A stretch of DNA of 5,718 bases. It comes from Gammaproteobacteria bacterium (GTDB lineage Bacteria > Pseudomonadota > Gammaproteobacteria > Coxiellales > Coxiellaceae). Position numbers and translations under genes: made by a program. The DNA is taken from the NCBI GenBank assembly GCA_021774015.1, contig JAJFJO010000205.1, forward strand, positions 1 to 5,718, written 5' to 3'. The first letter of the stretch is position 1. Every line of letters starts with the position of its first letter. The notes beneath the pieces are model-generated. The model did not search any database, was not told the origin of the DNA, and was given only the letters and a program-made list of their open reading frames with translations. Of the stretch, positions 1-5,718 are shown in pieces.

Positions 1-307
1 GGCAAGAACTTTGGCAACAACTAATGAAACAGTGAATCTATATAAAAAAGCAGTATCTGATGAACGGATTAAATTTCGTTTGGGGTCAGCAACTATTATC
101 GATGTTATTCGAGTGCAAGATCAATTGTTGACAGCTGAAATCAGGCAAATCAGCGTGCAGCGTGATTATGCAAGCTCACTAGTCGATTTTTGGTATCAAA
201 CAGGTATGCTGCTGCGTAGGACAGACCATATTATTTACCAAGTTAATTTAGACCTTGGTGTTCATCATAATTTATTTAGGCTGAGTAAAGGAATACATCA
301 TGGCTGA
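1..307 (+). CDS. TolC-family outer membrane efflux protein, C-terminal fragment
   Basis: This is the end of an outer-membrane channel protein that would form the exit duct of a type I secretion machine. The frame is open to the left edge (first complete codon at 2) and ends at TGA 305-307, leaving 101 visible residues. The stretch NLYKKAVSDERIKFRLGSATIIDVIRVQDQLL is the typical last helical repeat of TolC proteins: an amphipathic helix, then a K/R-F-x-x-G-x-x-T/S-hydrophobic-D-hydrophobic turn, then the helix continuing through AEIRQISVQRDYASSLVDFWYQTG. About 36 residues follow the final helix, including a His-rich end. The TTG at 11 is internal and not a plausible start. The gene overlaps the downstream membrane fusion protein by 8 bases, which ties the channel to this export operon rather than to a general efflux role. 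The subfamily cannot be judged from the fragment. Confidence 0.88.
   Translation, partial: ARTLATTNETVNLYKKAVSDERIKFRLGSATIIDVIRVQDQLLTAEIRQISVQRDYASSLVDFWYQTGMLLRRTDHIIYQVNLDLGVHHNLFRLSKGIHHG
287..292 (+). promoter_or_regulatory. Ribosome binding site for the membrane fusion protein gene
   Basis: AAAGGA lies inside the end of the TolC-like gene, 7 bases before the ATG at 300. This is a good Shine-Dalgarno match at good spacing. It supports the ATG at 300 as the start, even though it overlaps the upstream stop codon. It is the clearest ribosome binding site at any of the three visible gene starts. Confidence 0.7.
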
Positions 308-1460
308 TCCTAAAAAAATATTTCGTAAAGTATCACTTGAGCGTTTGTCTTCGCCAGATCAGCTTGATGAGTTGGTTCGTGTCACTACCCCTAAAGGTTG
401 GATAGCGCTAATAGCGGTGGGTGTTCTTATTGTGTTTGCAATTATATGGGGCATTGTTGGGGAAATACCAACAAAAGTATATGGAACGACAAAGTTAGTT
501 AGAGGTAGCGGTATTGCACAGATTGTTGCCCCTGTAAGTGGTCGAGTGGTTGATATTGCGGTTCGAGAAGGCGATACCGTATATAAAGGACAAATCATTG
601 CAACCATTGCTCAGGCAGACCTCCTAAACGATATTTTTTTACTTCGCCGGCAGTTGAAGGAATTGGAACACAACACGAATATTCAAATGGGCACGTGGGA
701 AAAGGAAAAAACCACACTAAAGAAACAAATTAAGGTAAAAAAACAACGGATGAAAGAACAAAAGTTCTTGCATAAAAAAGGATTAATAGTAAAAAATGAT
801 TACCTAACAACGCAGCATGAGCTTAATGTAATACGTGACAGGCTTGATGAATATAAAGTGAAGGAAGATGAAGCACGCAACAAGCTCACACAGTTAAAAC
901 GTAAAATCCAAACACAATATGACCAGCTTAAAAATTACTCGCGTGTTGTATCGCGCTATAGTGGTCGGGTGGTTGAGGTAGATGTGAAGCACGATAATCT
1001 AGTCAAAGCAGGTGATCCAGTTATTAAGGTAGAACGAACCGGTCCAAATATTAAAGAAATTGAAGCGTTGATTTTTGTTTCTCCATTGCAAGGCAAGCAA
1101 GTTAAGCCAGGAATGAAAGTGCTTATTTCCCCCAGTTATATTCAAAAGCAAGAGTTTGGTAGCTTGGTTGCTCGAGTAATTAGTGTGGCTAAGTACCCTG
1201 CTTCACCAGAATATTTGAATCAATTGTTGCAAAATACTGCAGAGGTGCAGCAGCTACAGCAAGAAAATAATACATTTCTGATTAAGGCAGATCTTGTGGT
1301 AGATCCAAAAACAGAGAGTGGTTATAAATGGACGTCAGCAAAAGGCCCTCCTATCAATATACAGACAGGAACGCAGGGAACAGCAGAAATTACTGTACGT
1401 ACACAACGTCCAATTACGTTGGTTATTCCTATTATCAAAGGTTATATGGGATATAAATAA
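300..1460 (+). CDS. NHLP-type bacteriocin secretion membrane fusion protein (HlyD family)
   Basis: This 386-residue periplasmic adaptor should join the inner-membrane ABC proteins to the TolC channel. The first 32 residues are cytoplasmic and contain FRKVSLERLSSPDQLDEL, a stretch characteristic of fusion proteins of NHLP/NHLM peptide exporters. One membrane helix follows at about 34-54. The biotinyl/lipoyl-like domain is split: its first half is near 72-105 (VAPVSGRVVDIAVREGDTV) and its second near 217-245 (YSGRVVEVDVKHDNLVKAGDPV). Between them is a Lys/Glu/Gln-rich coiled-coil hairpin (about 107-213) whose tip lies near 157-168. The remaining 140 residues fit the beta-barrel and membrane-proximal domains. 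The length is normal for the family. The start at ATG 300 is backed by an AAAGGA site. The gene overlaps the upstream stop by 8 bases and the next start by 1 base. The subfamily rests on recall of the N-terminal pattern; the HlyD architecture itself is clear. Confidence 0.93.
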   Translation: MADPKKIFRKVSLERLSSPDQLDELVRVTTPKGWIALIAVGVLIVFAIIWGIVGEIPTKVYGTTKLVRGSGIAQIVAPVSGRVVDIAVREGDTVYKGQIIATIAQADLLNDIFLLRRQLKELEHNTNIQMGTWEKEKTTLKKQIKVKKQRMKEQKFLHKKGLIVKNDYLTTQHELNVIRDRLDEYKVKEDEARNKLTQLKRKIQTQYDQLKNYSRVVSRYSGRVVEVDVKHDNLVKAGDPVIKVERTGPNIKEIEALIFVSPLQGKQVKPGMKVLISPSYIQKQEFGSLVARVISVAKYPASPEYLNQLLQNTAEVQQLQQENNTFLIKADLVVDPKTESGYKWTSAKGPPINIQTGTQGTAEITVRTQRPITLVIPIIKGYMGYK

Positions 1461-1462
1461 TG
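1458..1462 (+). promoter_or_regulatory. TAATG stop-start overlap coupling the fusion protein and ABC peptidase genes
   Basis: The TAA stop (1458-1460) shares its last A with the ATG start of the next gene (1460-1462). Only a weak GGGA (1448-1451) sits at a usable distance upstream, with AAAGG (1437-1441) too far at 18 bases. Terminating ribosomes probably restart here, which would tie the amounts of the two proteins together. The overlap is seen directly; coupling is inferred. Confidence 0.6.
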
Positions 1463-3652
1463 GCTGAAGCTGAAAAAGAATTGCCAAAGCTGCAAGTGAA
1501 GCGCAATAAAACACCGGTAACATTGCAGATGGAGGCGGTTGAGTGTGGCGCTGCTGCACTATCAATGATCTTGGGTTATTATAAAACTTATGTGCCCCTC
1601 GAAGAATTGCGAGTTGAATGTGGCGTGTCTCGCGATGGTAGCAAGGCAATTAATGTTATTAAAGCAGCAAAAAAATACGGCTTGGAAGCCAGTGGCTTTA
1701 ATAAAGAAATTGCTGACCTTAAAGACATACCTACCCCTTACATTGTTTTTTGGAACTTTAATCATTTTTTGGTTGTTGAGGGTTTTAAAGGGGGCAAGGT
1801 TTTTCTCAATGACCCGGCAAGTGGTCAACGAACTGTAACCATGGAAGAGTTTGATTTATCTTTTACAGGAGTGATTTTAACGTTCAAACCATCTGAATCT
1901 TATGTGCCTCAAGGAGCCCCCCCTTCCATTATGGCTTCTTTAAAGAGTCGATTTAAAGGTGCAAAAGTTGCTTTATTCTACTTAGTATTGTCTGGAATTT
2001 TGTTGGCCATACCGGGCTTGCTGGTACCTATTTTCACTAAAGTATTTATTGATAAATATCTAATAGAGAAATTAACAGCTTGGGTATACCCACTGTTAAT
2101 AGGTATGTTTATTACAGCGATACTACGTGGTGCGCTTACATGGTTGCAAGAATATTATTTAATAAAACTTGAAACCAAGTTATCGGTGAGTTTGTCAGCT
2201 AAATTTTTATGGCATGTGTTGCGTTTGCCGCTTAACTTTTTTTCACAACGATCACCGGGCGATGTGAGTAGCCGCATCGCATTAAATGATCGTGTTGCCC
2301 AGGCCTTATCACGTCGTTTTATGACAACAATTATTTCATTTATTTTAGCGATATTTTATTTGGCTTTAATGTTTTATTACAATGTGGTATTAACCCTTAT
2401 CGCGGTTGCCAGTGCAGTAGCTATTGCAGGAGTTTCAGAATATTTAAATCGCAAACGTAAAGATTTAAGTCAATCCATCCTTATGGATGGTGCTAAGTTG
2501 GCGGGCAAGTCAATGGATGGGCTAATGGCGATTGAGACATTGAAAGCAAGTGGTCGAGAAGATGATTTTTTTGCGCAATGGTCTGGCCATCAAGCAAAAA
2601 TGGTTAATGGCATGCAAAAAAACGCAGTATTCAGCTATTCAACAGCGACTATTCCTTCCTTGTTGAATGGTTTAAATACGGCGCTCATATTAGGTATTGG
2701 TAGTTTACATGTGATGAGTGGCACAATGACAATCGGTATGTTGGTTGCATTCCAAAGCTTAACATCTAGCTTTCTATCTCCTGTCAGTACTCTAGTGTCG
2801 GCCTCAGCAGAGTTTAGTGATTTATTTGGCTCTATGTTGCGGTTAGATGATGTACTTAACCACGATATTGCAGATACAGTAAAGCTAATTGAAAATAAAG
2901 AGGTTCGTGAGGGGGCAACAGAGAAACCAAAATTAGAAGGATATTTGGAATTGAAAGATGTGTCTTTTGGTTATAGCCCGCTTGACCCACCTTTAGTTGA
3001 AAATTTCAATTTAAAAGTAAAGCCAGGGCAGCGTGTTGCACTAGTAGGTACGACAGGTTGTGGTAAATCAACCGTTTCAAAATTGGTAATGGGGCTTTAT
3101 ACAGCATGGTCTGGTGAGATCTTGTTTGATGGTGTGCCAATTCATGATGTGCCACGCCCAACATTAACTAATTCATTGGCTGCCGTAGATCAAAGTATTT
3201 CATTATTTGAGGGTAGCATTAGTGAGAATATCACACTGTGGGATGACTCTATTCCAGAACACGTTTATATACAAGCGGCGAAAGATGCTTGCATCCATGA
3301 TGATATTATGACGCGGGACACAGGTTATGATTCTAAGGTTGTTGAAGGCGGATTTAATTTTAGCGGTGGCCAAAGGCAGCGACTTGAAATTGCACGGGCA
3401 CTGGCTATTATGCCACGTATTGTTGTTATGGACGAAGCAACGAGTGCACTTGACCCAATAACGGAGGTTAAGGTAGATAAAAGTATTCGCATGCGTGGAT
3501 GCACATGCCTCATCGTTGCACATCGACTTAGCACTATTCGAGACTGTGATGAAATTATTGTTCTTGATAAAGGTAAAATTGTACAGCGTGGCACACATGA
3601 TGAGTTGTATGATCAAGAGGGTCACTACCAAGAATTAATTAAAGCGATATAG
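1460..3652 (+). CDS. NHLP-family bacteriocin export ABC transporter, C39 peptidase/permease/ATPase
   Basis: This 730-residue inner-membrane protein should cleave the leader from a precursor peptide and export the core using ATP. Residues 15-150 form a C39 cysteine peptidase: Gln23 (oxyanion), Cys29 in the motif QMEAVECGAAALSMILGYY, His102 in NFNHFLVVEG, and Asp118 in LNDPASG. All expected catalytic residues are present. A transmembrane domain follows (about 168-450), with the first helix at about 168-190. The nucleotide-binding domain has Walker A GTTGCGKST (530-538), Q-loop Gln578, signature FSGGQ (634-638), Walker B ending in Asp658 with catalytic Glu659, the SALD D-loop, and switch His688. 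It therefore looks fully active. Phe in place of Leu in the signature fits this subfamily as I recall it. The start overlaps the upstream stop (TAATG), and another ABC subunit begins 3 bases downstream. Cleavage after a GG-type motif is the family rule; the actual substrate is not visible. Confidence 0.96.
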   Translation: MAEAEKELPKLQVKRNKTPVTLQMEAVECGAAALSMILGYYKTYVPLEELRVECGVSRDGSKAINVIKAAKKYGLEASGFNKEIADLKDIPTPYIVFWNFNHFLVVEGFKGGKVFLNDPASGQRTVTMEEFDLSFTGVILTFKPSESYVPQGAPPSIMASLKSRFKGAKVALFYLVLSGILLAIPGLLVPIFTKVFIDKYLIEKLTAWVYPLLIGMFITAILRGALTWLQEYYLIKLETKLSVSLSAKFLWHVLRLPLNFFSQRSPGDVSSRIALNDRVAQALSRRFMTTIISFILAIFYLALMFYYNVVLTLIAVASAVAIAGVSEYLNRKRKDLSQSILMDGAKLAGKSMDGLMAIETLKASGREDDFFAQWSGHQAKMVNGMQKNAVFSYSTATIPSLLNGLNTALILGIGSLHVMSGTMTIGMLVAFQSLTSSFLSPVSTLVSASAEFSDLFGSMLRLDDVLNHDIADTVKLIENKEVREGATEKPKLEGYLELKDVSFGYSPLDPPLVENFNLKVKPGQRVALVGTTGCGKSTVSKLVMGLYTAWSGEILFDGVPIHDVPRPTLTNSLAAVDQSISLFEGSISENITLWDDSIPEHVYIQAAKDACIHDDIMTRDTGYDSKVVEGGFNFSGGQRQRLEIARALAIMPRIVVMDEATSALDPITEVKVDKSIRMRGCTCLIVAHRLSTIRDCDEIIVLDKGKIVQRGTHDELYDQEGHYQELIKAI

Positions 3653-3658
3653 TAGATG
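3650..3658 (+). promoter_or_regulatory. Tight stop-stop-start junction between the two ABC genes
   Basis: The first ABC gene stops at TAG 3650-3652. A second TAG (3653-3655) follows, in frame with the ATG at 3656, so the second ABC frame cannot begin further upstream. No good Shine-Dalgarno sequence is visible in the 20 bases before the ATG; the best is a weak AAAG (3641-3644). This favours reinitiation by ribosomes finishing the first ABC gene, consistent with matched production of two partner subunits. The reinitiation is inferred. Confidence 0.5.
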
Positions 3659-5718
3659 AAAGATATTGAATCCATAAGTCAGGAAGTCACACTAGGTAAT
3701 TTAGAAACCTTAGTGCTGCGAGATCCCAATAAAATTTGGTTTGTTAAGAAAGGGTCAATCAAACTTTACTTAACGCAAGTTGAAAATGGTCGGCCATTTG
3801 GATTTCGATTGTTAATAGGTGAGGTTAATGAAGGTGTTTGTTTCCTAGGAGTTAGTGAGCTCAAAGACCATGATCGTTGGTCTCTTGTTGCTACGCCAAC
3901 TGATGAGGCTGTTGTTTTTGAAACAACACTGGCACAGAGTCTTGAGCTGGTAAATCGGACATCTCAGATTGATACGTTAGCTGATAATATTGATAAATGG
4001 TTAGAGTTGCTGGGCTTGAAATTAAAAAAGTATACGATAGATGATCACGTTGTTGGGCGTATCAAGGATGAGGATGAAGCACAGACATGCTCTGAACCCT
4101 TCCAATCTTTTCAGGGGGTTGTCTGGATTAAGCATCAAGAGGGTCAATCTGGCCTATTAGGTTTAGAGAACGTGACAATCACGGCGGAACAACCTTTTTT
4201 TCCAGTGGATCAGAATATGTGGCTATCCCCTGATGGTACAGTGACTATTGATACACAGGCAACCTTAAGTTTATTAACTCAGGCAGATTGTTTTGTGCAG
4301 CTGTCTGCGGCAAACAATATATTAATGAGCACTATCGTGCAGTTAGAAAAAGGAGCTGAAAAAGTCTCACTGGCGCAACGACTTTCCCAAAATCAGAGCA
4401 GAGTTGAACAGTCATTCGAATCACTGAAAAATATTTTGAATGTGCAACAACTAGAGTCTAATGAAGAAATTAATTTCACAAATCTACAAAAATCTTTATA
4501 CGTTGTTGCGACAGTTATGGACTCACCATTTAAGATAGGAAAGCTAGAGGTTGAGTGTGTGGCTGATGACAATCAAAAAGAAATTGGCGCAAAAGTTAAC
4601 TTAGCTGCACGATCTGCTAAGTTGCGTAACCGTGAAGTGGCCATGAAGGGTGAATGGTGGCTTAAGGATAGCGGCCCCTTACTGGCATTTTTGGAGGAAA
4701 GTAACAAGCCTGTTGCACTATTGCCAGTTAAGTCTGGTGGCTATGAGTTATTTGACCCTACTGATAATAGCGTTATAAAAGTTGATCAAGCGATTGCTTA
4801 TACTATTAAGCCTATTGCCTACCAGTTTTATAAAGCGTTTCAAAATGAAAAATTAAACCTAAAAGAAATTTTGAAGTTTTCATTAAAAGGCATGACGTTT
4901 GATTTGACCACTGTATTTTTGATTAGTGCAATAGGGGGCGTTTTAGGCTTGGTGGCCCCCGTTATTACGGGTATGCTCTTTGATACGGTGGTTCCAAGCG
5001 CTAATAGAAATCAACTATTACAATTGGTTTTAGCATTATTCATAATCGGCCTTGCGACCACCGCATTTGGTTTGGCGCGTAATTTTACTATTATGCGTAT
5101 GGAAAGCAAAATGGATAGCACGGTTCAAGCTTCTGTGTGGGACCGTTTATTGAAACTGCCAGTCCCTTTCTTTTCTAAATACACATCAGGTGATTTGTCA
5201 GCGCGAGCTAATGCTATTTCAAGAATTCGTCAGGTGCTATCGGGCACCGCAATGAACACACTATTTGATGGTATATTTACGGTATTTAGTTTTATTCTAC
5301 TGTTTTATTACAGCTTAAAGTTAGCGCTCGTCGCCGTAGGGCTCTCGGTGTTTTTTGCGTTAGTGGTTTATATTATGGGCCGCTGGAAAATCAAACATGA
5401 GAAAGATCTCAATAGTGCGCAGCGCGAAACTGGAAGTTACGTTTTGCAAATTATTGGGGGTATTGGTAAATTAAGAGCAAGTGGCGCTGAAAGTCGTATG
5501 TTTTCGCTATGGACAAAACTATTTGCTAAAGAAAGACAGTTAATTTTTAAGTCAGAAAACATTGGTAATATTGTAGAAACCTTTAATGCTATTTTCCCTA
5601 TTTTTTCAATGATACTTATTTTTGGCTCCGTAGTTTATTTTTTAAAAGCGGGTGGGTTGAGCACGGGTGAATTTATCGCATTTAATGCTGCCTATGGTAA
5701 TTTTATGGGTGGGGCAAT
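3656..5718 (+). CDS. NHLP-family bacteriocin export ABC transporter, second permease/ATPase subunit, truncated by window end
   Basis: The reading frame runs open from ATG 3656 to the right edge, giving 687 complete codons with no stop. The first ~410 residues are not a peptidase. Residues 26-91 (KIWFVKKGSIKLYL, then Gly-rich beta-like segments) look like a small beta-roll of the cyclic-nucleotide/cupin type. A helical linker lies at about 220-265. Residues ~275-400 contain GEWWLKDSGPLLAF and PVALLPVKSGGYELFDP, typical of second subunits in NHLP/NHLM exporters. The permease domain begins near 418, with helices at about 420-442, 454-474, 537-553, 556-575 and 644-663, and the usual SGDLSAR and GGIGKLRASGAE segments of ABC exporters. 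The ATPase domain lies beyond the window. The TAG directly before the ATG fixes the 5' limit. It probably pairs with the upstream peptidase-ABC protein. Whether its own ATPase site is intact cannot be seen. Confidence 0.92.
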   Translation, partial: MKDIESISQEVTLGNLETLVLRDPNKIWFVKKGSIKLYLTQVENGRPFGFRLLIGEVNEGVCFLGVSELKDHDRWSLVATPTDEAVVFETTLAQSLELVNRTSQIDTLADNIDKWLELLGLKLKKYTIDDHVVGRIKDEDEAQTCSEPFQSFQGVVWIKHQEGQSGLLGLENVTITAEQPFFPVDQNMWLSPDGTVTIDTQATLSLLTQADCFVQLSAANNILMSTIVQLEKGAEKVSLAQRLSQNQSRVEQSFESLKNILNVQQLESNEEINFTNLQKSLYVVATVMDSPFKIGKLEVECVADDNQKEIGAKVNLAARSAKLRNREVAMKGEWWLKDSGPLLAFLEESNKPVALLPVKSGGYELFDPTDNSVIKVDQAIAYTIKPIAYQFYKAFQNEKLNLKEILKFSLKGMTFDLTTVFLISAIGGVLGLVAPVITGMLFDTVVPSANRNQLLQLVLALFIIGLATTAFGLARNFTIMRMESKMDSTVQASVWDRLLKLPVPFFSKYTSGDLSARANAISRIRQVLSGTAMNTLFDGIFTVFSFILLFYYSLKLALVAVGLSVFFALVVYIMGRWKIKHEKDLNSAQRETGSYVLQIIGGIGKLRASGAESRMFSLWTKLFAKERQLIFKSENIGNIVETFNAIFPIFSMILIFGSVVYFLKAGGLSTGEFIAFNAAYGNFMGGA

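Noticed and set aside
11..307. A separate 98-residue protein starting at TTG 11
   Set aside because: The frame is open to the left edge, and the sequence is the C-terminal helical repeat of a TolC-family channel. The TTG is an internal Leu codon.
359..607. Minus-strand 82-codon open frame opposite the fusion protein
   Set aside because: It overlaps the membrane helix and lipoyl-like half of the fusion protein and shows no family features.
634..743. T7 (634-640) and A7 (737-743) tracts in the fusion protein as phase-variable repeats
   Set aside because: Runs of this length are expected in AT-rich coding DNA, and nothing in their position suggests a switch.
1335..1838. Minus-strand and out-of-frame plus-strand short open frames over the C39 domain and the fusion protein end
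   Set aside because: The plus-strand frame here encodes the intact catalytic residues of the peptidase. The alternatives lack domain signals and supporting start sites.
3359..3373. FSGGQ in place of LSGGQ as a possible defect in the ABC signature
   Set aside because: The critical Ser-Gly-Gly-Gln is kept, all other ATPase motifs are intact, and Phe here appears usual for this exporter group.
3203..3631. Minus-strand open frames of 142 and 89 codons opposite the ATPase domain
   Set aside because: They lie opposite the conserved Walker B and switch regions of a clear ABC ATPase, have no recognisable domains, and are shadows of the coding strand.
1..5718. Promoters, terminators, tRNAs, CRISPR arrays, insertion sequences or direct repeats
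   Set aside because: The window is almost wholly coding with junctions of -8, -1 and +3 bases. I saw no hairpin followed by a T-run, no repeat array and no transposase or terminal inverted repeats.

Overview
The window is the middle of a Gram-negative export operon. All four genes lie on the plus strand and are packed with almost no space between them. In order they are: the C-terminal end of a TolC-family outer-membrane channel (1-307, cut by the left edge); a HlyD-type membrane fusion protein of the NHLP/NHLM bacteriocin-secretion kind (300-1460); an ABC transporter with an N-terminal C39 double-glycine peptidase (1460-3652); and a second ABC transporter subunit with a long, non-peptidase N-terminal region (3656-5718, cut by the right edge before its ATPase domain). 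The pair of ABC proteins with this fusion protein is the recognisable signature of the export machinery for RiPP-like peptides that carry nitrile-hydratase-like or Nif11-like leader peptides.

The genes overlap by 8 bases, overlap by 1 base (TAATG), and are separated by 3 bases, so they are almost certainly co-transcribed and translationally coupled. The likely mechanism is as follows. The C39 domain (Cys29, His102, Asp118) removes a leader at a GG-type site. The two ABC proteins, probably as a heterodimer, move the core peptide through the inner membrane. The fusion protein then links them across the periplasm to the TolC channel. No precursor peptide, modifying enzyme, immunity gene, promoter or terminator is visible here, so the cargo must be encoded outside the window if it is linked at all.

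The TolC partner implies an organism with an outer membrane. The DNA is moderately AT-rich by eye, with many TTA, AAA and ATT codons. A proteobacterium, possibly a gammaproteobacterium, is a reasonable guess, but nothing in the window fixes the taxon. No tRNA, rRNA, mobile element, CRISPR array or intergenic stretch is present; essentially every base is coding. The system is a known family. The points of interest are the peptidase-like but inactive-looking N-terminal module in the second ABC protein, a diverged TolC-docking motif in the fusion protein, the coupling architecture, and the missing cargo.
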